NCBI RefSeq assembly: GCF_003609635.1
Contig: NZ_MCIA01000030.1
Span: 190,984-251,833, forward strand
Origin: Lacrimispora algidixylanolytica
GTDB lineage: Bacteria; Bacillota; Clostridia; Lachnospirales; Lachnospiraceae
Direction: 5' to 3'
Length of the DNA: 60,850 nt
The position numbers and the translations under genes are program-made. The notes below the pieces were generated by a model, which searched no databases, was not told the DNA's origin, and saw nothing but the letters and a program-made list of their open reading frames with translations. Shown in pieces: positions 43,170 to 51,907 of this stretch (the first letter of the stretch is position 1; every line of letters begins with the position of its first letter).

Positions 43170-44279
43170 ATGAAACAAAAATCAACGAAGAATTATACTG
43201 GCATCCTCTCTTCCATTTTTGCCATTGTTTTAGGACTGATCGTAGGTCTTATCGTCTTGTTTTTCTGCAATGCACAACAGGCACTTCCGGGATTTGCGAC
43301 GATTTTAACCGGAGCATTTACCCATGGTGCAAAAGGTGTTGGCCAGGTGTTTTATTATGCCACTCCTATTATTTTAACCGGTCTATCCGTAGGGTTTGCA
43401 TTTAAAACTGGACTTTTTAACATTGGAACTCCAGGACAGTTTATTGTAGGTGGATTTGGTGCGGTATACGTAGGAATCCTCTTCACCTCTTTGGGGCCAG
43501 TTCATTGGATCGCAGCTCTTCTTACCAGCGTGGCTTTTGGCGCATTATGGGGACTTGTTCCAGGACTTTTAAAAGCTTATTTCAACGTAAATGAGGTTAT
43601 TGCTTCTATTATGATGAACTATATCGGAATGTATCTGGTAAACTGGATCACAAAAAGCTACAAACCACTGTTTAACAACCTGCGCAATGAATCCCGCAAT
43701 GTGGCAGCTTCTGCCAATATTCCGAAGATGGGTCTTGATAAGATCTTTCCAGGCTCCAGTGTCAATGGAGGCATCATCATTGCAATCCTAGTCGTAATTT
43801 TAATCTGGCTAATCTTAAATAAGACTACCTTTGGTTATGAATTAAAGGCGGTAGGCTTTAACCGGGACGCCAGCAAATTTGCAGGTATCGATGAGAAAAA
43901 GAGCATTATTTTTTCCATGATGATCGCAGGTGCTATCGCTGGTCTGGCTGGCGGCTTACTGTATTTGGCTGGAACCGGAAAACATATTGAGATCAAGGAC
44001 GTACTTCCTTCGGAAGGATTTACTGGAATCTCCGTGGCATTGCTTGCCTTAAATAATCCAATCGGAATTCTTTTCTCTGGTATCTTTATTGCTTACTTAA
44101 CGGCTGGCGGATTCTATCTGCAGTTGTTTGAATTTTCAACGGAAATTATCGATATTATCGTAGCTGTTATTATTTACTTTAGTGCCTTTGCTTTAATGGT
44201 GAAACTTTTAATTAACAAAATTAATGGCAGAAAGGCAACCATATCAGAACAATCTAGGGAAGGAGGAAAGAAATCATGA
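43170..44279 (+). CDS. nupP: Nucleoside ABC transporter permease 1
   Basis: A 369-residue membrane protein of the BPD_transp_2 family. Motif GLSVGFAFKTGLFNIGTPGQFIVGGFGA near 80-105 and NEVIASIMMNYIGMYLVNWI near 148 are characteristic of the nucleoside type; around eight hydrophobic segments follow. Starts two bases after the ATPase stop with AAGGTGAG upstream and overlaps the next permease by 4 bp (ATGA). Confidence 0.92.
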   Translation: MKQKSTKNYTGILSSIFAIVLGLIVGLIVLFFCNAQQALPGFATILTGAFTHGAKGVGQVFYYATPIILTGLSVGFAFKTGLFNIGTPGQFIVGGFGAVYVGILFTSLGPVHWIAALLTSVAFGALWGLVPGLLKAYFNVNEVIASIMMNYIGMYLVNWITKSYKPLFNNLRNESRNVAASANIPKMGLDKIFPGSSVNGGIIIAILVVILIWLILNKTTFGYELKAVGFNRDASKFAGIDEKKSIIFSMMIAGAIAGLAGGLLYLAGTGKHIEIKDVLPSEGFTGISVALLALNNPIGILFSGIFIAYLTAGGFYLQLFEFSTEIIDIIVAVIIYFSAFALMVKLLINKINGRKATISEQSREGGKKS

Positions 44280-45229
44280 ATGTCGTTTATTTTATCTTCC
44301 AACAGACCATGTATTTCATGATCCCCCTTATGATCGTAGCTCTGGGTGCTATGTTTTCAGAGCGAAGCGGAATTATTAATATCGCTTTAGAAGGAATCAT
44401 GACCATGGGTGCTTTTACTGGAGTTCTGTTTTTAAGCTTAACAGGCGGCAACTTTAGTGGACAGGGACAGCTTCTTATTGCAGCCGTAATCTCCATGGCT
44501 ACTGGTATGGTATTTTCCCTCCTCCATGCCTACGCTTCCATTAACATGAAATCAGATCAGGTAATCAGTGGTACTGCTCTTAACATGTTTGCACCTGCAT
44601 TTGCCATCTTTGTGGCGCGTGTTATCCAGGGTGTTCAGCAGGTACCATTTAGCAATACCTTCCGTATTGTCTCTGTACCAGTGTTAGGAAAGATTCCTTT
44701 TCTCGGGCCTCTTCTGTTCCAGAATGCATACGTTACAACCTATATTGGAATCGTTATCTTTGTTTTATCCTATGTAGTACTTTATAAAACCAAGTTTGGT
44801 CTTAGACTTCGCTCTTGCGGTGAACACCCTCAGGCGGCTGATGCGGCTGGTATTAATGTTTATCGCATGCAGTATGCAGGTGTTCTCATTTCCGGAGCTC
44901 TTGGCGGACTTGGCGGACTTGTGTTCGTGGTTCCCACCTCCACTAACTTTAATGCAGATGTAGCTGGTTACGGATTCCTGGCTTTGGCTGTACTCATCTT
45001 TGGACAGTGGAAACCGGTCAACATTATGTTTGCCTCCCTGTTCTTCGGACTGATGAAGGCAGTGGCATCTGCTTATTCCGGAATCCCATTTTTACATGAC
45101 CTGGGGATTCCAAGTTACTTTTACAAGATGGTGCCTTATATTATCACACTGATTGTACTGATCTTTACCTCCAGAAACTCACAGGCTCCTAAAGCAGAGG
45201 GTATTCCTTATGATAAAGGGCAGAGATAG
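44276..45229 (+). CDS. nupQ: Nucleoside ABC transporter permease 2
   Basis: A 317-residue membrane protein of the same family. AMFSERSGIINIALEGIMTMGAFTGVLF near 27-54 and YAGVLISGALGGLGGLVFVV near 205 are typical. GGAGG precedes the ATG, which overlaps the upstream stop. A 52-bp stretch of this gene (44870-44921) has a scar-like copy at 46041-46092. It ends 40 bp before a terminator. Confidence 0.92.
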   Translation: MNVVYFIFQQTMYFMIPLMIVALGAMFSERSGIINIALEGIMTMGAFTGVLFLSLTGGNFSGQGQLLIAAVISMATGMVFSLLHAYASINMKSDQVISGTALNMFAPAFAIFVARVIQGVQQVPFSNTFRIVSVPVLGKIPFLGPLLFQNAYVTTYIGIVIFVLSYVVLYKTKFGLRLRSCGEHPQAADAAGINVYRMQYAGVLISGALGGLGGLVFVVPTSTNFNADVAGYGFLALAVLIFGQWKPVNIMFASLFFGLMKAVASAYSGIPFLHDLGIPSYFYKMVPYIITLIVLIFTSRNSQAPKAEGIPYDKGQR

Positions 45230-45269
45230 TAAATTGGATTTGGTATGTTGATCGAATTATCATAAAGAA

Positions 45270-45311
45270 GAACCTTGGATTGTCTTTCAGACAATCCAAG
45301 GTTCTTTTTTT
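45270..45311. terminator. Terminator after the nucleoside transporter operon
   Basis: GAACCTTGGATTGTC pairs with GACAATCCAAGGTTC, then TTTTTTT. It also serves the convergent repeat-protein gene. A diverged copy is at 46161-46203. Confidence 0.9.
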
Positions 45312-45330
45312 GTGCTGCTTGTGCTTCCAT

Positions 45331-45786
45331 TTATCGAACACCTATTTTTTTACCCCGTCTGATAGTGCCGTCACTGTTCCATTCTGTATAGACGTATGGG
45401 CCACCGTCAGTAGTCCCATTTTCCGTAAAGTTATGCATGACATCATTGTAGATGTAAGGGCCGGCTACCATTTTCAAGGTACTGGTGTTAAAGTAATAGA
45501 CATTGCCATTAATCTTCATAATACCACCATGAAGTTCACCGGTGTCAGACGCATAATACCAGGTGTTATCCCTTTGAATCCATCCGGTACGCATAAGCTG
45601 GTCATTGCCAAAGAAAAACCAATGGCTTTTATAGTTGACCCAGTTATTGATGCAGTAATCCCCAGAACCCCACTGGTACTTTACCCCCTGCGGTGTGGTC
45701 ACAAATCCTTCCGCAAATGAAGACATTGCGCTTCCTATGGACAAGACCATAGATAGTGCTGTAACTACTAAATACTTTTTTTTCAT
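45331..45786 (-). CDS. Secreted cell-wall-binding-repeat-like protein, copy 1
   Basis: A 151-residue exported protein with a Sec signal (KYLVVTALSMVLSIGSAMSSFA) and three to four short aromatic/glycine repeats: WVNYKSHWFFFGNDQLMRTGW, DNTWYYASDTGELHGGI, NVYYFNTSTLKMVAGPYIYN. They look like choline-binding/glucan-binding repeats, which usually attach proteins to the cell wall or polysaccharide. There is no separate catalytic domain. GGAGG precedes the ATG and a consensus promoter lies 45 bp upstream. Copy 2 at 46249 is about 85% identical. Function unknown. Confidence 0.8.
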   Translation of the reverse strand: MKKKYLVVTALSMVLSIGSAMSSFAEGFVTTPQGVKYQWGSGDYCINNWVNYKSHWFFFGNDQLMRTGWIQRDNTWYYASDTGELHGGIMKINGNVYYFNTSTLKMVAGPYIYNDVMHNFTENGTTDGGPYVYTEWNSDGTIRRGKKIGVR

Positions 45787-45831
45787 AGGTTAAACCTCCT
45801 TCTAAATGCAATTGCATTTGGATTTAGCTAA

Positions 45832-45860
45832 AGTATATAACTGGGCCAATTTGAAGTCAA
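45832..45860 (-). promoter_or_regulatory. Sigma-A promoter of repeat-protein copy 1
   Basis: Minus strand TTGACT (45860-45855), 17-nt spacer, TATACT (45837-45832). Confidence 0.75.
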
Positions 45861-46003
45861 CGATGTTTAGGTAAACGTAAAGATTAGTAAATCTTTTGTA
45901 AATATTTGACAGTAAAAGTATATATCCTTAAGAAAACTGTAAATATTTTCCTTTCGAACAATAAAACATACAATAGCTCAGGCCAGGACCTTTTTGCTCC
46001 ATA

Positions 46004-46038
46004 TCATTCTTCAAGGTCTCTTATGTACTCTTAAATTT
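46004..46038. repeat. 35-bp direct repeat, copy A
   Basis: Matches 46926-46960 at 33 of 35 positions (TCATTCTT...TCTTATGTACTCTTAAATTT ends). It marks the right edge of the duplicated unit carrying repeat-protein copy 1. Confidence 0.8.
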
Positions 46039-46040
46039 TG

Positions 46041-46100
46041 CAATATGCAGGCGTACTCATTTCAGGAGCTTTAGGCGGTCTTGGCGGTCTTGCAAATTGA
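46041..46100 (+). pseudogene. Scar of a nupQ-like permease gene
   Basis: Translating 46041-46100 gives QYAGVLISGALGGLGGLAN then a stop. The first 17 residues are identical to nupQ codons starting at 44870, while 8 or so of 52 bases differ and all differences are synonymous. Both flanks are unrelated, so only this piece remains. It lies between the two copies of the repeat-protein unit and marks the duplication junction. Confidence 0.8.
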
Positions 46101-46160
46101 CTGTTGTAAAATAAATTGGTATTAGTCGTATATGGTATAGAAATGCTTATGATAAAAAAA

Positions 46161-46203
46161 GAACCTTGGAAATGTCTTTGAGACAAACCAAGGTTCTTTT
46201 TTT
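46161..46203. terminator. Terminator, second copy
   Basis: GAACCTTGG-xx-TGTCT pairs with AGACA-xx-CCAAGGTTC, then TTTTTTT. Diverged duplicate of 45270-45311; it ends the copy 2 gene. Confidence 0.85.
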
Positions 46204-46248
46204 GTACATATTTTCCGTTGATACGATATAAAGGCTTGATGATTCGAC

Positions 46249-46704
46249 TTAACGAATACCAATTTTTTTACCCTGTCTGATGGTGCCGTCACTGTTCCAT
46301 TCTGTATAGACGTATGGGCCACCGTCAGTAGCTCCATTTTCAGTTAAGTTATATGTATTACCATTGTAGGTGTAAGGGCCGGTTACCATTTTCAGGGAAC
46401 TGGTGTTAAAGTAGTAGACATTGTCATTGATTTTCATGATTCCACCCTCAAGCTCACCAGTATCAGTTGAATAATACCAAGTGTCATCCCTTTGAATCCA
46501 TCCGGTACGCATAAGCTGGTCATTGCCAAAGAAGAACCAATGGTCTTTGTAGTTGACCCAGTTATTCGTGCAGTAATCGCCAGATCCCCATTGGTACTTG
46601 ACCCCTTGTTGTGTGCTTACAAATCCTTGTGCATACGAGGACATAGCACTGCCTATAGATAAAGCCAATGATAATGCTGTAACTATTGAATATTTTATTT
46701 TCAT
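46249..46704 (-). CDS. Secreted cell-wall-binding-repeat-like protein, copy 2
   Basis: A 151-residue paralogue of the product encoded at 45331, with the same signal peptide plan (KYSIVTALSLALSIGSAMSSYA) and the same repeats, e.g. WVNYKDHWFFFGNDQLMRTGW and NVYYFNTSSLKMVTGPYTYN. ATG 46704 has AAGGAG nine bases upstream; an ATG three codons earlier touches the ribosome site and is rejected. A consensus promoter lies 48 bp upstream. The two copies probably have the same unknown surface role. Confidence 0.8.
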   Translation of the reverse strand: MKIKYSIVTALSLALSIGSAMSSYAQGFVSTQQGVKYQWGSGDYCTNNWVNYKDHWFFFGNDQLMRTGWIQRDDTWYYSTDTGELEGGIMKINDNVYYFNTSSLKMVTGPYTYNGNTYNLTENGATDGGPYVYTEWNSDGTIRQGKKIGIR

Positions 46705-46752
46705 AGATGACATCTCCTTATAAATATATTGTTTATTTTTTTATCTAACTTG

Positions 46753-46781
46753 AGTATACACCCAAATTCACATAATGTCAA
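46753..46781 (-). promoter_or_regulatory. Sigma-A promoter of repeat-protein copy 2
   Basis: Minus strand TTGACA (46781-46776), 17-nt spacer, TATACT (46758-46753). Confidence 0.78.
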
Positions 46782-46925
46782 TAAAGTTTATTCATTCATG
46801 ACAATTAATAAAATAGTTGCAGTATTTTGAAATCTCAAATATATCTCTTTTATAAGTCTGAATATTATTTAATTTTAGCACAATACAATATACAATATTC
46901 TGGTTAGAGGTATTTTTATATCACT

Positions 46926-46960
46926 TCATTCTTTAAAGTCTCTTATGTACTCTTAAATTT
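46926..46960. repeat. 35-bp direct repeat, copy B
   Basis: Pairs with 46004-46038 (33 of 35 bases). Ends exactly at the stop codon of the dehydrogenase gene, marking the outer edge of the duplicated unit. Confidence 0.8.
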
Positions 46961-47923
46961 CTATTCCCTGATTACTGGATCATTCACTGGCCAGTCAGGT
47001 GTCCTTCCAGAAAGCACCAGATCGATCTGAGATGCAGCCTGGACTGCCATTTTAATCATGCACTCTTTGGTATTGGAAGCCATATGTGGAGTGACCACTG
47101 CATTCTCCATAGTGAGTAAGGGATTTTCTCTGGCTGGGGGCTCCTGTTCCAATACATCGGTAAACACACCGGCTATTTTATTCTGTTCCAGTGCCTCAAT
47201 TAAATCCGCCTCACGAACCACTTCACCGCGGGCACAGTTGATTAAATATGAAGTGTCTTTCATCATGTCAAATTCCCTGGATCCCACTATTCCATTGGTT
47301 TCTTCGTTGAGAGGGATGTGCAAGGAAATAAAATCTGACTCTTGAAACATTTGTTCCCAATCTACTAAGGTCACATAGTAAGGTACCGTTTCTTTTGCAG
47401 CGTGGGGAGCATATGCGATTACTCTCATGTCGAATGCCAGGCTGGCTTTTCTCGCGACTTCTCTTCCAATGCGACCCAGCCCGATGATTCCCAGCGTTTT
47501 TTGATATAGATCCACGCCTTTATGGCTGTTCCTAAAATAGAAATCCCCTTCTTTTAATGCTTTATTTAACAAAAAGGTTCTTTTGGCCGCCGCCAGGATT
47601 GCACCGATGGTAAACTCTGCTACGGTATTTGTTGTGGAATCCGGTGCATTGGTGACCCATATCCCTAGTTCATTTGCTGCCTGGATATCCACATTATTAT
47701 ATCCTGCACCATGCCTTGCCACTACTCGTAAGTGCTTACCTGCCTCCAGCACTGCCTGACTGATTTTAGCCATGCGAAGAAGGATGGCATCGCAATCTGC
47801 CACATCACGCATTAAATCCGCCTCTGTTATTCCGCTTCCCATCTTAATTTCATATCCCCGCTCCAGCAGATATTCCTTTCCTTCTGCTGCAATATCCTGT
47901 GGAATCAATACTTTATAGCTCAT
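46961..47923 (-). CDS. D-isomer-specific 2-hydroxyacid dehydrogenase (SerA-like)
   Basis: A 320-residue NAD-dependent dehydrogenase. Seen are the Rossmann motif LGIIGLGRIGREVARKA near 145, the catalytic Arg in INCARGEVVREADL, the Glu in LEQEPPARENPLL and the His in TPHMASNTKEC. No C-terminal ACT domain, so it is not the classic regulated phosphoglycerate dehydrogenase. ATG 47923 follows AAGGAG by eight bases, which removes 21 codons of the longer frame. Same strand as the mannan operon, 42 bp from the SGNH gene, so it may act on a sugar-acid product; its substrate is unknown. Confidence 0.85.
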   Translation of the reverse strand: MSYKVLIPQDIAAEGKEYLLERGYEIKMGSGITEADLMRDVADCDAILLRMAKISQAVLEAGKHLRVVARHGAGYNNVDIQAANELGIWVTNAPDSTTNTVAEFTIGAILAAAKRTFLLNKALKEGDFYFRNSHKGVDLYQKTLGIIGLGRIGREVARKASLAFDMRVIAYAPHAAKETVPYYVTLVDWEQMFQESDFISLHIPLNEETNGIVGSREFDMMKDTSYLINCARGEVVREADLIEALEQNKIAGVFTDVLEQEPPARENPLLTMENAVVTPHMASNTKECMIKMAVQAASQIDLVLSGRTPDWPVNDPVIRE

Positions 47924-47964
47924 GGCAAACACTCCTTTTTTCTGCCATTTTACTACATCAGAAT

Positions 47965-49101
47965 CTATCTGTCCATTGGAATGCATTGCATGCCTTCGTC
48001 CCCTGACTGGATTAGGGAAACCAAATAAAAGGGGGTATCTTTTTCCTCCACTTCATTTATAATCTCGATCTCAATTACATGCTTCCCTGGTTTTCCATGG
48101 TGAAGAAGGGTGGTTATAACCAGAGAGTCCCCCCAGTCCTCGTTAAAATTCCCATCAAGAATTATTTTATGATCCCGGTCTCCATCAAGATATGCCGCTG
48201 CCACTGGCGCAGGCTTATTTACGGTTCTTCGATACTGTATTCCAAGGCAGCTTCCTTTTACCTCGAACCCGATGCGGTTTCCTATACGAAAACCAATCCA
48301 GCCCCCTTTAAAAACATCCGTCACTCCAATTTTTTTAGAATAATCCGGAATAAATCCTTTGCAATAAAGAGGACTTGTATTATTTTTAATCCGGCTGGCT
48401 TTTCTGTAGCTGCAATCCGTTAAAGCAGGTGACTGAACTATTCGGTTTGGCCTATCTGCAATATTAGGCTCCATTCTCCTTATTTCTTCCAGAGCCCGGG
48501 TGATTAAGTCAGCAATGCTTCTATGCCCTTCATCATTTGGGTGCAACCCATCTAAAGTTATCTGATTTAAATCCCTTTTGCCATCTAATATGTCCTGATA
48601 AAGAGTTTCTTTTACAGAAATGTAAGGAATTAAGTAATGGTCCAGGATTTTTTTGTGACGTTCAAATGCTGATCTTCCATCGTCATAATATGCATTGCAA
48701 AGAGCCATGACACCGGGGCTTGTGGGATGGGATAATATTCTTAGAATCAAACTTTCATATGTTTCCATGAAAAAATCCGTATTCTCATCATTTACCGTAA
48801 AATCCAAAATGATAAAATCAGGACTGTATTTAAGAACATCTTCCTGGACCCTGACGGCGCCAAATAAAGAACTGGTGCCTCCAATTCCGGCATTGATATA
48901 AGTAAAGCTGGCATTGGGAAATGTTTTCTTCCACCACTCAAATACCAGATACGCATAACAGGAGGAGGGCACGGAGGCTAAGGACCCCTGTGTTATGGAG
49001 CCACCTAGAAATGCCAGCACAACATTCTTTCCATGCTCGGCTTTTTTCGCTGCCCTTATAATCCGCTCCGGATTTCCCATATAAGTTCCCTGTAATTTCA
49101 T
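47965..49101 (-). CDS. SGNH/GDSL-hydrolase esterase, possibly CE17-type acetylmannan esterase
   Basis: A 378-residue cytoplasmic esterase. LAFLGGSITQGSLAS near residue 30 holds the block I Ser, IGGTSSLFGAVRV block II, FTVNDEN block III and GLHPNDEGHRSIAD the catalytic Asp/His near 188. A C-terminal beta-rich part (about 230-378) could be a carbohydrate-binding module. The layout, SGNH plus C-terminal module inside a mannan locus, resembles the CE17 esterase of Roseburia. AGGAGG lies six bases before the ATG. No signal peptide, so it would deacetylate imported oligosaccharides. The CE17 link is an inference from context. Confidence 0.75.
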   Translation of the reverse strand: MKLQGTYMGNPERIIRAAKKAEHGKNVVLAFLGGSITQGSLASVPSSCYAYLVFEWWKKTFPNASFTYINAGIGGTSSLFGAVRVQEDVLKYSPDFIILDFTVNDENTDFFMETYESLILRILSHPTSPGVMALCNAYYDDGRSAFERHKKILDHYLIPYISVKETLYQDILDGKRDLNQITLDGLHPNDEGHRSIADLITRALEEIRRMEPNIADRPNRIVQSPALTDCSYRKASRIKNNTSPLYCKGFIPDYSKKIGVTDVFKGGWIGFRIGNRIGFEVKGSCLGIQYRRTVNKPAPVAAAYLDGDRDHKIILDGNFNEDWGDSLVITTLLHHGKPGKHVIEIEIINEVEEKDTPFYLVSLIQSGDEGMQCIPMDR

Positions 49102-49114
49102 CCCTTTCCTCCTG

Positions 49115-50815
49115 TCATATATTGTTTAAGATGTTCTCTTTCAACCTTTTAAGCTTCTCACCAGCATCTTTCATTGATTTGCCTTTTACTCCAAAATAAA
49201 ACTTGATTTTAGGCTCTGTTCCAGAAGGACGGATGCAAAACCAAGCATCTTCGGATAATAGGAAACGCAAAACATTGGATTTGGGGAATTTTCCATTTAC
49301 CCCATCTCCGGTTTCATAATCTTCCTTTCCTATTACCTCAAATCCGCCTGCCATCTCCGGTGGATTGGTACGAAAGGATTCCATGATATGCGTTATTTTA
49401 GCAAGACCATTTTCTCCTTTTACAGTTATGGATTCCATTGATTCCTGATAGTAGCCAAACTCCTCATAGAGCTTATTTAACGCTTTCCACACGGAGCTTC
49501 CCTTCGTCTTATAATAAGCCGCCGCTTCGCACATAGTCATAACTGCGGATATGGCATCCTTATCCCTTACACAGGTTTCTACGAGACAGCCACAACTCTC
49601 TTCAAATCCAAACTGATAAACCTCTTCCTTAGAAGATGATTCAAAACATCTCATCTGCTCTCCAATGTATTTAAATCCGGTCAGCACCTCAATCAGCTTC
49701 ATTTTATATTTTTCTGCCAGTGGTTTTGCCATCTGTGTGGTCACAATGGTTTTAATGATTGCGCCATTTGAGGGGAGACATCCTGTTTCTTTTCTCCTAA
49801 GGAGTAAATAACTGCAGATAAATATTCCTGACATATTTCCGGTCAGGCGGTGATATTCTCCCGTTTCATCTTCCCGCACGTAAACCCCCATTCGGTCTCC
49901 ATCAGGGTCCGTGCCAAAAACAAGATCTGCCTTCATCTTCTCTGCCAGCCCTAGAGCCAATGTAAACGCACCTTCCTCCTCCGGGTTCGGTGATTTTACT
50001 GTTTTAAAATCACCGTCTGGCTCCATCTGCTCCTCTACCACAAACACCCTGGTAAATCCCAGATGGGATAAAAGGTGCCTTACCGGCAGATTTCCAGTGC
50101 CGTGGAGAGGGGTGTATACAATGGTTACCTCATTTGCTGCCTGTGTTAAAGCATTGGGAGATAACACCCATTGATTCATTTGTTTTATGTACTCATCTTC
50201 CAGCTCATTTCCAATCCAATGGAGCAATCCCTCTTTTTCAGCTTCTTTTTCTGACAGCCTTTTAATAGTACCGTAATTCGTTATCTGTGCTATAAACCGG
50301 CCAATCTCCTCATCTAATGGTGCTGTGATTTGACCACCATCTTCCCAATACACCTTATACCCATTGTATTCCGGGGGATTATGGCTGGCTGTTATGACAA
50401 TTCCAGCGGCAAGGGAAAGGTACCGTATGGCAAAGGAAAGCAATGGAGTGGGGGTCAACCTAGAAAAAAGATAGACCGGAATCTGATTTCCAGTCAAACA
50501 TCTGGCTGCCTCTCTGGCAAATTCCTCGGACATATGCCTGGAATCATAGGCAATACCAACTCCCCTACCCCATTTCTCCTTCTCCTTTAAACAATTGGCA
50601 AGTCCTTGGGTTACTTTTGCGACTGTATAGAGATTCATCCGGTTTGTGCCCGCCCCCATCACACCTCTCATGCCTCCTGTGCCAAATTTTAGTTCTGTAG
50701 AAAAACGGTCTTTTATTTCTTCTTCCCGGCCCATAATTTCTTTTAACTCTTCCTTTGTATCAAGGGAAAAGAAAGGGCTGGTGCACCAGAATTCATATTG
50801 ATCCATGTATGTCAT
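49115..50815 (-). CDS. pgcA: Phosphomannomutase/phosphoglucomutase
   Basis: A 566-residue alpha-D-phosphohexomutase. ITASHNPPEYNGYKVYW carries the phosphoserine Ser144; GTDPDGDRMG (301-310) binds the Mg ion; FGFEESCGC is the sugar-specificity loop; RPSGTEPKIKFYFG near the C-terminus binds phosphate. GGGGAG lies six bases before the ATG. In this operon its natural job is conversion of mannose-1-phosphate from the GH130 enzymes to mannose-6-phosphate. Confidence 0.93.
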   Translation of the reverse strand: MTYMDQYEFWCTSPFFSLDTKEELKEIMGREEEIKDRFSTELKFGTGGMRGVMGAGTNRMNLYTVAKVTQGLANCLKEKEKWGRGVGIAYDSRHMSEEFAREAARCLTGNQIPVYLFSRLTPTPLLSFAIRYLSLAAGIVITASHNPPEYNGYKVYWEDGGQITAPLDEEIGRFIAQITNYGTIKRLSEKEAEKEGLLHWIGNELEDEYIKQMNQWVLSPNALTQAANEVTIVYTPLHGTGNLPVRHLLSHLGFTRVFVVEEQMEPDGDFKTVKSPNPEEEGAFTLALGLAEKMKADLVFGTDPDGDRMGVYVREDETGEYHRLTGNMSGIFICSYLLLRRKETGCLPSNGAIIKTIVTTQMAKPLAEKYKMKLIEVLTGFKYIGEQMRCFESSSKEEVYQFGFEESCGCLVETCVRDKDAISAVMTMCEAAAYYKTKGSSVWKALNKLYEEFGYYQESMESITVKGENGLAKITHIMESFRTNPPEMAGGFEVIGKEDYETGDGVNGKFPKSNVLRFLLSEDAWFCIRPSGTEPKIKFYFGVKGKSMKDAGEKLKRLKENILNNI

Positions 50816-50839
50816 AATCTACTCCCCATTGAACTAGCA

Positions 50840-51907
50840 TCAGGAAAAGGATTCATCCAGCCATATTTCTTCTCCCAAACCAAGGATGAAGCCTGACAGC
50901 TCTTTGGCCATTTCCTCCGCTTCTGAAATTCTTATATGCCCCGGTGTCCCGCTTCCATTTCTGCGATAACAAAAGTGATACACATCTTCATCCTGAAGTC
51001 TTTCCCATACCTGTTCTATGGCTTTGTCCCAGCTATCATGATGGCAAAGTATGGTTGTGGTTAAGACAATAACTGCCTTAGGATAAACTTGTCTCAGTTT
51101 CCGTATAAAACTCTCATAATGATCCTTCCATTCCAAAGCCTTTTGACCATTATAATTCTCCTTCATAAAGTCTTCTGGGTGACTGTCGTTTTGTCCCAAA
51201 GCTACGATAACCACATGAGGACGATAATCCTTAAAATCCCACAGACTGTTTCTGCCAATTGCCGGATGATACTGGACCTTATCATAGACCCATTCCATGC
51301 CAATGAGTTCCGGCGGTTCAAACCAGCCCATTCCATTCATTAGGGCAATTCCTCCCTGGGAGATATTATGAAGCAGAGAACCTAGCTTTCTGGCGGTTAT
51401 CCATGGATAGGAATACCAGCTGTTAGAGTATTCTCCCTGATGAAACGGATCTTCCTGCCCCACATAATCGATGGCTTCTGATACCTCTCCTGCACTGACA
51501 GAATCACCATAGACCTCTATCCTACGTTTGGATAAAGGTTCTGACTCCACAAGGAATCCACCTTCTGGAAGGAGAAACCCCTCTAAGGAAAATGTATGGC
51601 AGGAATCCTGACGTTTAAATAGAATGAGGCTATGCCTTCCCTCCTCCAATTCCTTCCCCAGACAAAGACTGGTTTTTCCTTCCTTTAAAAGACCAGCCTT
51701 CATTTGCTCTCCATCTAAGATCCAACCGATATAATTTTCCCAGTATACCGAGTGGTTTTCCAGTAGGACTAAAATGCTCTTTCCCACGAAATCAAGGGTT
51801 ACAAAGCTGCATGGATAAACAAATTCCGGCCTTCCCTTATCATCCATTCCGATTCTTCCGCAGTACTTAAGAAAGGGATGGTCTGCTGCAATTTCAACAT
51901 CATTCAT
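50840..51907 (-). CDS. CE2-like acetyl esterase (SGNH with N-terminal jelly roll)
   Basis: A 355-residue protein. The N-terminal 120 residues are beta-rich, then [19 protein letters not shown] supplies the nucleophile Ser, [11 protein letters not shown] block [17 protein letters not shown] block III, and [19 protein letters not shown] the His/Asp region. This order of a jelly-roll then SGNH is that of carbohydrate esterase family 2, which removes 2-, 3- or 6-O-acetyl groups from mannan and xylan. No signal peptide. The ATG overlaps the end of the epimerase-phosphorylase gene (ATGAATGA). Confidence 0.78.
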   Translation of the reverse strand: MNDVEIAADHPFLKYCGRIGMDDKGRPEFVYPCSFVTLDFVGKSILVLLENHSVYWENYIGWILDGEQMKAGLLKEGKTSLCLGKELEEGRHSLILFKRQDSCHTFSLEGFLLPEGGFLVESEPLSKRRIEVYGDSVSAGEVSEAIDYVGQEDPFHQGEYSNSWYSYPWITARKLGSLLHNISQGGIALMNGMGWFEPPELIGMEWVYDKVQYHPAIGRNSLWDFKDYRPHVVIVALGQNDSHPEDFMKENYNGQKALEWKDHYESFIRKLRQVYPKAVIVLTTTILCHHDSWDKAIEQVWERLQDEDVYHFCYRRNGSGTPGHIRISEAEEMAKELSGFILGLGEEIWLDESFS

